Shown: in pieces, positions 13,847 through 20,265 of the stretch
Position numbering within the stretch: position 1 is the first letter of the stretch
Layout of the letters: each line of letters begins with the position of its first letter
Source of the DNA: Methylaequor sp002691245
Lineage (GTDB): Bacteria > Pseudomonadota > Alphaproteobacteria > Methylaequorales > Methylaequoraceae
Length of the DNA stretch: 20,265 nt
Reading direction: 5' to 3'
Assembly: GCA_002691245.1 (NCBI GenBank)
Contig: NZHH01000025.1
Coordinates: 1-20,265 of the forward strand
Translations under genes and position numbers: made by a program
The notes under the pieces: model-generated
Seen by the model: only the letters and a program-made list of their open reading frames with translations
What the model was told of the DNA's origin: nothing
Databases searched by the model: none

Positions 13847-14242
13847 TCAGTCCGATTCTAATTGAAACACAATTTTCTGTCTTTCTGGGAATCTTGTCCA
13901 ATACCGATGGAGAGCAGCCTCTGAAGGTAAATCTTTGAAATTCTCTTTTGCAATTTTTATGGCTTTTTTCAAGGTATAACCTTGACCCTCTTGATCAATT
14001 GGTTTTGTCGCCAATGTTACCCAAGACATGAAGTTTTGGAGCCTTATTTTAGATAGCCTATCGTACTCTCCTTTNCGTTCTCCCCTCTTAGCTTTNACAC
14101 CCAAAGCATCATTTGCATCTTTACCAGAAGCAATTTCTATTAATGCTGATGATAAGAACTTAGTATCTTCTGTTGGAGAAGGTAAAGCTGTTAGAGTATG
14201 TGCCAACTTCCTCAGTCTGGCTTGACCTCTACGTACACTCAT
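13847..14242 (-). CDS. Unknown protein between integrase and alpA
   Basis: 131 residues from the ATG at 14242, which follows the integrase TAG by 5 bases and has AGGA upstream. An ATG at 14290 would add 16 residues by overlapping the integrase end. The N-terminus is basic (MSVRRGQARLRKLAHTL), the middle has a helical LSSALIEIASGKDANDALG, and the C-terminal half contains YTLKKAIKIAKENFKDLPSEAALHRYW. The overall look is a small basic helical DNA-binding protein. Two N bases lie inside (14075, 14096). I do not recognise the family. The position suggests a recombination accessory factor co-transcribed with int. Confidence 0.6.
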   Translation of the reverse strand: MSVRRGQARLRKLAHTLTALPSPTEDTKFLSSALIEIASGKDANDALGXKAKRGEXKGEYDRLSKIRLQNFMSWVTLATKPIDQEGQGYTLKKAIKIAKENFKDLPSEAALHRYWTRFPERQKIVFQLESD

Positions 14243-14247
14243 ATTTC

Positions 14248-15459
14248 CTAAACTCCTATTTTCATATTTGACATTATGTACCTTTCCCATTCTGTCATTA
14301 ACTCTCGCCGACGCTCAANCTGATCCCCTCGTCTATAGGCCGCTTCGGTTTTGTTTTTATTTGTATGAGCTATAGCTAGCTCGGCAGTCTCAGCAGAAAA
14401 TTGAAAAGCTTCTTCAGATGCCCAGTCTCTAAAGGTGCTACGAAAACCGTGTGGAGTAACATTAGTTATATGCATCTTTTTAACCAATGCTCGAAATGCA
14501 TTATTACTTAAGCCTTTATTATGCTTAAGACCTGGGAATACATGGTCCATAGGATTTCTATTAGATTTAATACTATTAAGAATTTCAATTGCTCTTGAAG
14601 AGAGTGGAACTCGATGTTCTCGTCCTGCTTTCATACGATCGGCAGGAATAGTCCAAACTAGTTCCTTAATATCGAACTCAATCCACTTTGCACCAGTGAC
14701 CTCGCTTGGACGAGAAGCGGTAAGGATTGCAAATTCAAGTGCTAGTGCAGAAAAGCCATCATGGTTCCTAAGCTTTACAATAAAAGCACCAATCTGTTTG
14801 TAGGGAAGCGCTGGATGATGGCGAACTCTTTTTACTTTGGATGTCTTTGGGAGAATCTTGTCTAAATGCCCTCTAAGTCGAGCAGGGTTTTCACCAGTGA
14901 CATAGCTTCTAGCTTTGGCGTAGTCCCAAATTGTCTCTATGCGTTGACGTACCCGGCTTGCTGTTTCTGCTTTAGATACCCATATTGGCTCTAAGACTTT
15001 TAGAATCAAATCAGTAGTGATTGCTGATATTGGTAACTCGCCCAAGATTGGAAATGCGTATGTCTTCAGAGTATTGTTCCACTGCTGTGCGTGCTTTGAG
15101 CTTTTCCATTCATGTGACTTTGAGGTTATACATGCCTCAGATATTTCCTTAAAAGTCAGATTGCGCGCTTGAGCAAGTCGGAGCCTACTATTATCAGCTA
15201 TACGTTCTTCAATAGGGTCTTTGCCCTCTATTACTAGTTTTTTACTGTCTAGTGCCCATTGTCGTGCCTGTGCGAGGTCTACAAACTTATAGGAACCGAG
15301 ACCCATCTCTCGCTGTTTTTTTGTCACTGGGCTTTTATATCTAAAAAGCCACGATTTAGTACCTTGGTTTGATACTTGAAGATACAAGCCATCTCCACAT
15401 CTGTGGTAACCTTTTGTACTTACTGATTGAACGCTTTTCGCTGAACTAAGAAATGTCAT
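14248..15459 (-). CDS. P4-family tyrosine site-specific integrase
   Basis: 403 residues from the ATG at 15459; a TTG at 15489 would add 10 by reading through a tandem repeat. An N-terminal DUF4102-like arm-binding domain (CGDGLYLQVSNQGTKSWLFRY, MGLGSY, ARQWALDSKKLV) precedes a core-binding domain (about 105-195) and the catalytic domain. Catalytic residues: R250 in TASRPSEVTG, K277 in DRMKAGREHRVPL, H337 and R340 in PHGFRSTFRDWA, H365 in LAIAHT, and nucleophile Y375 in EAAYRRGD. The set is complete, so the enzyme should be active. It catalyses recombination between the element and the tRNA-Ser 3' end. It lies 150 bases from the right att copy, with TACCCACAA arm-like sites at its own start. 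Confidence 0.95.
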   Translation of the reverse strand: MTFLSSAKSVQSVSTKGYHRCGDGLYLQVSNQGTKSWLFRYKSPVTKKQREMGLGSYKFVDLAQARQWALDSKKLVIEGKDPIEERIADNSRLRLAQARNLTFKEISEACITSKSHEWKSSKHAQQWNNTLKTYAFPILGELPISAITTDLILKVLEPIWVSKAETASRVRQRIETIWDYAKARSYVTGENPARLRGHLDKILPKTSKVKRVRHHPALPYKQIGAFIVKLRNHDGFSALALEFAILTASRPSEVTGAKWIEFDIKELVWTIPADRMKAGREHRVPLSSRAIEILNSIKSNRNPMDHVFPGLKHNKGLSNNAFRALVKKMHITNVTPHGFRSTFRDWASEEAFQFSAETAELAIAHTNKNKTEAAYRRGDQXERRRELMTEWERYIMSNMKIGV

Positions 15460-15467
15460 ATAATTTT

Positions 15468-15491
15468 CTACCCACAATTCTACCCACAAAA
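15468..15491. repeat. Tandem 12-bp integrase arm-like repeat
   Basis: Two tandem units, CTACCCACAATT (15468-15479) and CTACCCACAAAA (15480-15491), sit immediately before the integrase ATG. TACCCACAA recurs at 240-248 at the other end of the element. Such short direct repeats flanking both att cores fit arm-type integrase sites; binding here would also repress int. This and the att core are the main contents of the 395-base non-coding stretch 15490-15884. Confidence 0.5.
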
Positions 15492-15609
15492 GAGCTACAG
15501 ATTTTAATCGATTTAATTAGATTTTATTAGACATATAATACCATAAAGCTCATAAAAATATAGGTTTTAAAGTACTACTCAAGACCTTAATAGATAATAG
15601 TGTGGAAGA

Positions 15610-15623
15610 CATCCTGTCCGCCA
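15610..15623 (+). repeat. attR core (14-bp direct repeat of tRNA-Ser 3' end)
   Basis: This is an exact copy of the tRNA-Ser 3' end (CATCCTGTCCGCCA) that lies outside any tRNA structure, since the bases upstream of it do not fold as a tRNA. It is 150 bp upstream of the integrase start. Together with 171-184 it defines the element ends. Confidence 0.9.
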
Positions 15624-15676
15624 CAACATCTCAATTACACTATAATAATCAGATGCTTAGGTTTTAAGGAGCTAAT

Positions 15677-15700
15677 CCATCCCCCATTCCATCCCCCAAT
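15677..15700. repeat. Tandem 12-bp repeat outside the right att
   Basis: CCATCCCCCATT (15677-15688) and CCATCCCCCAAT (15689-15700) differ at one base. They start 54 bases after the right att core, while the TACCCACAA site starts 56 bases after the left core. Their shape parallels the repeat at 15468-15491 but the sequence differs. They could be the left arm sites of a second, tandem element. Confidence 0.45.
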
Positions 15701-15748
15701 CGGTATGAATTCAGACTAAAAAGATATAAAATTTCCCAGAGATAAAGG

Positions 15749-15770
15749 GGGTGGGTCAAAACTCCTACCC
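15749..15770. terminator. Weak stem-loop downstream of the autotransporter operon
   Basis: GGGTGGG (15749-15755) and CCTACCC (15764-15770) form a 7-bp stem with one G-U pair and an 8-base loop. Read leftward it follows the secreted-protein gene by about 115 bases, but the trailing T-run is poor. It may be a terminator or an att-arm structure. Confidence 0.25.
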
Positions 15771-15884
15771 TTCTTAATGCAAGGGATAGTGGTCACACAA
15801 ATTTTTCGCTGTGAAACAATTTAGCAAATAGAATTCTAACTCAATTCATCTGTCTGATATAAATGAAGTTTCCAATAAAATTTA

Positions 15885-16796
15885 TTATTCCGATGCTAAT
15901 ACTTTAAACTCGAAACCGCCAAGACCATATCTGGGGACATAGTGAGTTCCCCCATTTTTTGTGGTTTCCATAGAAAAGGTATCTTCCAACCTAAACCCAA
16001 CATCTAAATTAGATGTTTTTGGTGTGATACTTACAGCAGTATTGAACTTTTGTATTCCCAAATAATAACTCGCTGTGCCAAAAGAACCATAGTTACCTGG
16101 CGTCCCCGTATTNATTGTCTCATCGGCTTTAAGTAAATAAACAGACCAGGTTGTCGACGTCGTTGTTCCAGTTTCATAATTATCAAAACGGCCTCCACTA
16201 GCAGTACTCCACACCGCGTTTTGGTTAGCAGTATGTGTCCCTATAGTTGTCGGTTCGTCAGCGCCACATTCAGCTATCCAGGTAGACCTTTGAGCAAAAT
16301 TAGTGTTTACGGTAGTAGTTTCGCCATCTAGTGTCCAGCACCACTCTCCAGTTCCTGTTTTACCGGACCTCGCTGGTGAGAATTTCTTTTTCACACTAAA
16401 GCCGATATTATTTTTTATCAATATCGCAGCATGGGTGTAATTTCCTTCCGTAATAGTGACATCGTTCATGAGATTAACTGATGTTGTAGTTGTGATTTTT
16501 TTCGACTCACCCGTACTAGATGAGAATAAGGATGAGCACGCTGTCCTAAAGTTGGCAATGGTTGGTTCTGAGGTGCATAAGCCAATAAAATGCAAAATAA
16601 TAGTCATACTATCGGGCGTTAGATTACATGCGGTTGATGCTCCACTGGAGTCGTCCGTGTAAGTGATAGTACCATCTGCATTGGTGTAATTACTACATAG
16701 AAGTTGGGCATGTCCTTTATCGAAAATGAAAAACCCCGATAAAAAAATTAATACAAAGATAAACTTTAAAAGAGAAATTCTCGGATTAATAGCCAC
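15885..16796 (-). CDS. Secreted Ser/Thr/Gly-rich protein partnered with the inverse autotransporter
   Basis: A 303-residue protein from a GTG at 16796. Residues 1-31 form a Sec signal peptide: a basic start, the hydrophobic core LLKFIFVLIFLSGFFIF, and probable cleavage after GHA. The mature part begins with LLCSNYTNADGTITYTD and has a motif MTIILHFIGLCTSEPT. Cysteines come at wide intervals, and the rest is a beta-rich sequence with many Thr, Ser, Gly and Asn. This composition is typical of an exported surface protein or fibre. I do not recognise a named family. It overlaps the end of the inverse autotransporter gene by 11 bases, so the two are translationally coupled. An N at 16113 hides one residue. 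It is likely the exported passenger or surface partner. Confidence 0.65.
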   Translation of the reverse strand: MAINPRISLLKFIFVLIFLSGFFIFDKGHAQLLCSNYTNADGTITYTDDSSGASTACNLTPDSMTIILHFIGLCTSEPTIANFRTACSSLFSSSTGESKKITTTTSVNLMNDVTITEGNYTHAAILIKNNIGFSVKKKFSPARSGKTGTGEWCWTLDGETTTVNTNFAQRSTWIAECGADEPTTIGTHTANQNAVWSTASGGRFDNYETGTTTSTTWSVYLLKADETXNTGTPGNYGSFGTASYYLGIQKFNTAVSITPKTSNLDVGFRLEDTFSMETTKNGGTHYVPRYGLGGFEFKVLASE

Positions 16797-17748
16797 TTAC
16801 CGTCACTCNTAGTTTGATTGATTTTTTCATAATTCTATTCTCACGCTGAACTGGTTTATACAATTCTGACCTTACTGACTTTAATTTGAAGGAAAAATCT
16901 CTATCAGCTTTACTATCTACAGTTGATGCTTTAGCGCCAAGAGGAATGGAGTAGTTAAGTGCAATAACACCAACAGCGTCCTTTGANTCCTTTTTCTGTT
17001 GTGCAACAGTTAATGTTNAATTTTCAAGTATCTCAGCCGAAATTCCTAATTCTTCATTGTTAGTTTTGTAACCACTGTTGTCCGTCCAATAGCTCTTTTC
17101 AAAGTAGATATCAGCATAGGGTATTTTACCAGTAAACTTGACGTCATAACCATCTAGTGCCGTTTCATCGACACCCTTGTAGCTAATTGTTCCTGATTGA
17201 GCATCATATGAATTGGCTCTTACATCAAGTAGCGAAGTAATAAGCTCAGCTCCAAAGCCAAGACGTCTGTGAGCGGAGTCAAATTCATAATCAAAAAATG
17301 TGTTGGCTCCTAATATAGTCGTATCAGCATTGAAAATATAGCGCGCACCAATACCAATATTGACAGTGTTACGCCCATCAAAATTAGATAGTGAGGTTTG
17401 ATTAAAGAAAAATGAGTTTGGTGTTTCATACAATCTATAAACCGCCATTAACTCAGTAAGAGCAGAGGAACCATTTCTTAGACCAAGGCTGTCACTAGCA
17501 ATGTTGAGATTCAGATGTGTAAAGTTGGTGCTACTTTCTATTTGTCGTTCTGTCTTATCTATCTCAGAATTTATAAGGCCAAAGGAATAGCGAGAGAGGT
17601 AGCTACGAATGGTACNACCCTGATTTTCGCTTTGCGCTACTTCTTTTGCTGCACTGGCTATAGCTGCTGTTGCAGAGTTACCAACCTCAGCAACAGCTTG
17701 GGAAAATATGAAAACAACTAGAATAATTGTATGAACGACAACCTTCAT
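16786..17748 (-). CDS. Inverse autotransporter (intimin/invasin type) beta-barrel without passenger
   Basis: A 320-residue protein. Residues 1-20 form a signal peptide (MKVVVHTIILVVFIFSQAVA). Then comes the type Ve beta-domain: ELMAVYRLYETPNSFFFNQT, NIGIGARYIF, LGANTFFDYEFDSAHRRLGF, LLDVRANSYDAQSG and LDGYDVKFTGKIPYA are the family hallmarks. RSELYKPVQRENRI near residue 300 is the motif that usually ends the barrel and leads into Ig-like passenger domains. Here the protein stops about 14 residues later, so no passenger is present. It integrates into the outer membrane. Four N bases lie in this gene (16809, 16987, 17018, 17616), so a hidden frameshift near the end cannot be excluded. It forms an operon with the secreted protein downstream. 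Confidence 0.85.
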   Translation of the reverse strand: MKVVVHTIILVVFIFSQAVAEVGNSATAAIASAAKEVAQSENQGXTIRSYLSRYSFGLINSEIDKTERQIESSTNFTHLNLNIASDSLGLRNGSSALTELMAVYRLYETPNSFFFNQTSLSNFDGRNTVNIGIGARYIFNADTTILGANTFFDYEFDSAHRRLGFGAELITSLLDVRANSYDAQSGTISYKGVDETALDGYDVKFTGKIPYADIYFEKSYWTDNSGYKTNNEELGISAEILENXTLTVAQQKKXSKDAVGVIALNYSIPLGAKASTVDSKADRDFSFKLKSVRSELYKPVQRENRIMKKSIKLXVTVSGY

Positions 17749-17926
17749 TGGGGGACTCTCACAATATTCAAATTTATTAATACAAATTATGAAGTTGAAA
17801 AAAATATAAATATTTACTACCAGTTTTTGGCTCCAATTTTTGCAATCAATATTGGCTAAATTTTTGTTGTAAATTTTTATTAAGTGTTTAGCTTTTTTGT
17901 CATTAAGTTATCTTTAAGTTGATATA

Positions 17927-18295
17927 ATGAACTATAAGTACACGGCAGGAAGACTTTTCGAAGCTTTAATACAAAACTCTACCTCCAGCGCATTTAAACA
18001 GTTCTTCTACAGATCACGTTCGACAGTTTTTGTGACCCTNTTAATTGCATCAGCAAAAGATGGTGAACAATATTCTTTAGAAAATATATTGGAACGAATA
18101 CCAAGGAAATTGGTGAGTAGAACCTCAGTAAAAAATATTTTGGATGAAGCGGTGACACAAGAATTTTATTTTAAGGCCCTGGATAATAAGGATAATCGTA
18201 GACGGGTATATTCCATAAATTCCAAATACGAAGAAGAAATTATTGGTTTAATGGCTCTATACCAAGATATTTTCGGAGAATTGAGGCAGACATAG
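17927..18295 (+). CDS. MarR-like winged-helix regulator
   Basis: A 122-residue protein. The centre SLENILERIPRKLVSRTSVKNILDEAVTQEFY fits a winged-helix recognition segment. It is followed by KALDNKDNRRRVYSIN, the charged wing of MarR-like proteins (D-x-R-R-x), and a C-terminal dimerisation helix. The N-terminal helix is shorter than in full MarR proteins. It is divergent from the inverse autotransporter, across 178 bases, and may control that operon. The ATG lacks a strong ribosome site. An N at 18040 affects one residue. MarR membership is by pattern, moderately sure. Confidence 0.6.
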   Translation: MNYKYTAGRLFEALIQNSTSSAFKQFFYRSRSTVFVTXLIASAKDGEQYSLENILERIPRKLVSRTSVKNILDEAVTQEFYFKALDNKDNRRRVYSINSKYEEEIIGLMALYQDIFGELRQT

Positions 18296-18487
18296 AACCG
18301 ATGGTAAATAGTTGCTAGCGTCTCTGGGGCATTCTTTTAATAGTACCTTGTGATGCTACGTTAGTAACATTGTAAATAATTTATAAGTTTTGAATAGAGT
18401 TTTATAGAGAGGCATCTGAAACTTGGGTGTGCTACTGTTTACGTCTTAGTAAGATAATTACAGTTGTTAGTTAGATTATAATGTTGG

Positions 18488-18549
18488 TGATATGCCTGAT
18501 ATACTTGATATATGAAGACTGATTTATATCAGATATATCAAGGATATCA
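18488..18549. repeat. Long imperfect inverted repeat with TGATAT units
   Basis: 17-bp arms TGATATACTTGATATAT (18497-18513) and ATATATCAAGGATATCA (18533-18549) match at 16 positions. A further TGATAT starts at 18488, and the loop itself contains CTGAT-TTAT-ATCAG. This is the only structure I see in the 303-base gap 18296-18598. It lies between convergent genes (MarR-like and methyltransferase), so it may be a hairpin terminator without a T-run, an operator cluster or an iteron-like replication site. Confidence 0.5.
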
Positions 18550-18598
18550 TTGGTTTAGTTTTAGTTTAAATGTCTCGAACAGTTAGAAACGAATTTTC

Positions 18599-19189
18599 TT
18601 AAAGTTTTTTAAATAACATAACTAACCCTACATCTTTCGAGTGGGTGTGATCNTCTTTAGAATAAATTCTTATCTCTTTAAAGTCTAAAGAGGAAATTCT
18701 TCTTTCTGCAACTAATCTTGCCAATGTTGAGCCAAATCCCAGTTCATCAAAAACAGAGTAAATTGTTCCACAACAAAAAAGAGCTTCTTTTTTTACAATC
18801 CGCAAAAGCTCTTCCAAACANTCTGAACCGACTAAACCATGAGTGAATGTACCGCAGGAAACTATCCCATTATATTTCGCATCTTGTATCTCAAGCCTTT
18901 TAGTCAAATCTCCTTCAATAACGTTTCTATAAACCATTTTACTCTTTGCTATTGAAAGCATTTCCTTACTTATATCTAAGCCATCAACATCTAATCCCGT
19001 CAGATTTTCAGCTACTAAACCTGTCCCTGCTCCTATATCCAAAACCGGACCAGACCCTTGAAAGTTTTTCAAAAAAAGATTTGCTATCTTATTAGGAGCT
19101 ACATATCCCCATTTTTCTGCAAAGTTATCTTCGTAGGAAGGAGCCCATTTACGATAAATATCTTTTATATCATCAGTACCAGATGGCAC
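18599..19189 (-). CDS. Class I SAM-dependent methyltransferase
   Basis: A 196-residue protein. The N-terminal IKDIYRKWAPSYEDNFAEKWGYVAP is typical of the small-molecule methyltransferases related to WBSCR27. Motif I is VLDIGAGTGLVA (residues about 49-60), motif II is DVDGLDISKEML, and the strand NGIVSCGTFTHG corresponds to motif IV. The C-terminal strand pair ends in VGLVMLFKKL. The substrate is unknown. The start is a GTG at 19189. The ribosome-like GGGGAAGG lies too close to it, and the frame stays open upstream without an ATG, so the true start is uncertain. Two N bases lie inside (18653, 18821). It follows the RepA-type ATPase on the same strand by 97 bases. Confidence 0.8.
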   Translation of the reverse strand: MPSGTDDIKDIYRKWAPSYEDNFAEKWGYVAPNKIANLFLKNFQGSGPVLDIGAGTGLVAENLTGLDVDGLDISKEMLSIAKSKMVYRNVIEGDLTKRLEIQDAKYNGIVSCGTFTHGLVGSXCLEELLRIVKKEALFCCGTIYSVFDELGFGSTLARLVAERRISSLDFKEIRIYSKXDHTHSKDVGLVMLFKKL

Positions 19190-19286
19190 CCTTCCCCAAA
19201 TTGTTTTGCTTACACTAATTTCTCTATCCTTAAAAATATCTATTTTAATTTCAATTAAGCCTTTGACAATAGACTTAGTGATTTTT

Positions 19287-20265
19287 TTATAAATTTTTAG
19301 AGATCGGGAAATAACTGTTGTTCAACTTGTGAATACATTTTTTTTCCTCTAACTTTGCTAAGTCCCTACTCACATTTGATTGGAAAGAAGTTTTTCCTTC
19401 ATCAGATAGCCTTGATAAAACCTCGGTTTGAGAAATGCCGTTATCCTTATGGGCAAGTATTATGTTCAAGATATCTTCCTGCTTGGTTCCCAGTGTTGGC
19501 CCAGACTCTTGAATTATGGCACTACTCACCTCGTCTCCATCTTCATCCTCTCCGATAACAACTTTTTCTATCTTGAGGTCAAGCTCTTTATCTCCCTCCA
19601 TATCTCTCTGCTTAACAGCCCTAACACACACAACATGCTTATTCTTCTTTAACTCTAATACTGTGTCTGAGGCTGCATGTAGAGCAGATGACCCTCTTGC
19701 ACCTCTAGTTTCATCTTTTCCAGGATGATGCAAGACCATGATGTGACAACCAAGCGCTTGTTGTATCCTCTTCATATTTTCTACTACAACAGTAATATCT
19801 TGAGTTCTGTTCTCATCACCACCAGACATTGCCATGGCAAGTGTATCTATAATAATAAGTCTCGGGTTAAATTGCTTTACCTCTTCTATAAAATCAGTTG
19901 TATCCTTCTTTACAGAGTAAAGTGATACGATGTCGTTAAGACAGTAAAACAGACGTGCAGCCTTAGAAAATAACTCGCTTTTTTCAATCTCAATTGCCTT
20001 AATCCTGTTGTTTGAGACGTTGTTACCTTCACTCATTATGTAGGCAACACTCCCTTGCTTTACACGATTACCAAACCAATCGCTTCCCGCCGCTAAATGA
20101 AAGGCCAGGTCTAAAGCTAAGAGAGTTTTTCCCACACCGCTACTACCGTAAACCATCGACAATCCTTCATAACCAAACCAGTTTTTAATCAGGTATTTTG
20201 TCGAGGAAATCTTTACTCGGTCGGCTCGAATAAACTTATTGAAAAATCTATTTTTCTTCTTCTCT
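19287..20265 (-). CDS. RepA-type AAA ATPase (replicative helicase-like), 5' end outside the window
   Basis: The frame is open to the right edge, so at least 326 residues are seen and the N-terminus is missing. YLIKNWFGYEGLSMVYGSSGVGKT carries Walker A in the setting used by RepA-family hexameric ATPases of plasmids and mobile elements (AAA_25). RLIIIDTLAMAMSGGDEN is Walker B with the following conserved segment. MVLHHPGKDETRGARGSSAL and SDTVLEL complete the RecA-like core. A C-terminal winged helix (GISQTEVLSRL, NVSRDLAKLEEKKCI) follows. It probably drives replication of a mobile element. Its usual partners, an AlpA and a winged-helix gene, would be expected further right; the pair visible here belongs to the neighbouring element. 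Confidence 0.88.
   Translation of the reverse strand, partial: EKKKNRFFNKFIRADRVKISSTKYLIKNWFGYEGLSMVYGSSGVGKTLLALDLAFHLAAGSDWFGNRVKQGSVAYIMSEGNNVSNNRIKAIEIEKSELFSKAARLFYCLNDIVSLYSVKKDTTDFIEEVKQFNPRLIIIDTLAMAMSGGDENRTQDITVVVENMKRIQQALGCHIMVLHHPGKDETRGARGSSALHAASDTVLELKKNKHVVCVRAVKQRDMEGDKELDLKIEKVVIGEDEDGDEVSSAIIQESGPTLGTKQEDILNIILAHKDNGISQTEVLSRLSDEGKTSFQSNVSRDLAKLEEKKCIHKLNNSYFPISKNL

Larger units (their letters stand above)
171..15623. mobile_element. tRNA-Ser-integrated element, PICI-like phage satellite candidate
   Basis: The boundaries are a 14-bp direct repeat: the tRNA-Ser 3' end at 171-184 and an identical copy at 15610-15623. Inside the right end lies a tyrosine integrase (14248-15459), followed leftward by a small unknown gene, an AlpA-type regulator and a winged-helix gene. 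At the left end a terminase small subunit-like gene reads rightward. The size (about 15.4 kb), the tRNA target, int-alpA order, terS at the opposite end and absence of capsid, tail, portal or large terminase genes match phage-inducible chromosomal islands. The middle 13 kb is cargo, with four or five nuclease-related genes and a membrane-protein block. No RepA helicase or primase was recognised inside the boundaries, which is atypical for a satellite. It could instead be an ordinary genomic island that picked up a terS-like gene. Integrated-element status is well supported; satellite status is inferred. Confidence 0.85.

Noticed and set aside
15673..15705. Tandem repeat read on the minus strand as the remnant start of another integrase (frame LGDGMGDGLAP then stop)
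   Set aside because: The reading frame is eleven codons and has no integrase motif; its use as att arm sites explains the repeat better.
5177..18821. Sixteen isolated N bases (such as 5177, 10186, 10772, 11882, 16987)
   Set aside because: They are single undetermined bases in coding regions, probably base-calling or strain-mixture ambiguities and not a biological signal.
1..20265. CRISPR arrays, insertion sequences, rRNA genes
   Set aside because: No regularly spaced direct repeats, no transposase and no rRNA sequence were seen.

Overview
The window is AT-rich bacterial DNA (roughly two thirds A+T by eye) with compact genes, a tRNA that encodes its own CCA, and 16 isolated N bases, all of them inside coding regions. 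The tRNA-Ser, the P4-type integrase, the AlpA and winged-helix genes and the inverse autotransporter point to a proteobacterium, plausibly marine. Alpha- versus gammaproteobacteria cannot be decided from this sequence.

Layout: a tRNA-Ser(GCT) gene (95-184) is followed by a mobile element of about 15.4 kb (171-15623). The element is bounded by a 14-bp direct repeat, namely the 3' end of the tRNA and an identical copy at 15610-15623. Its right end carries the mobility genes, all leftward: integrase, a small unknown protein, AlpA and a winged-helix protein of the kind that accompanies RepA replication ATPases. Its left end carries a terminase small subunit-like gene. Int + AlpA + wHTH + TerS with no capsid, portal, large terminase or tail genes is the pattern of a phage satellite (PICI-like), though this is inference.

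The cargo between these ends is rich in nucleases. It holds a KAP-family NTPase in an operon with a PvuRts1I/AbaSI-type modified-cytosine endonuclease, a divergent GIY-YIG nuclease with a second conserved domain, a DUF2779 protein (Cas4-like plus DEDD exonuclease-like) and a Vsr/PD-(D/E)XK-like protein. A membrane-oriented block follows: a fusion of a periplasmic-binding-like domain to a pentameric ligand-gated ion channel, and a leftward trio (TerB-like, coiled-coil/TM2, membrane-anchored HhH) facing a rightward run of small membrane proteins. This second block matches no system I know and is the best candidate for something undescribed.

To the right of 15623 lies an inverse-autotransporter beta-barrel with a separately encoded secreted partner, a MarR-like regulator, a SAM methyltransferase, and the 3' part of a RepA-type AAA ATPase running off the right edge. 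A tandem 12-bp repeat sits at the same distance from the right att copy as an integrase-arm-like repeat sits from the left copy. This suggests a second element integrated in tandem at the same tRNA.
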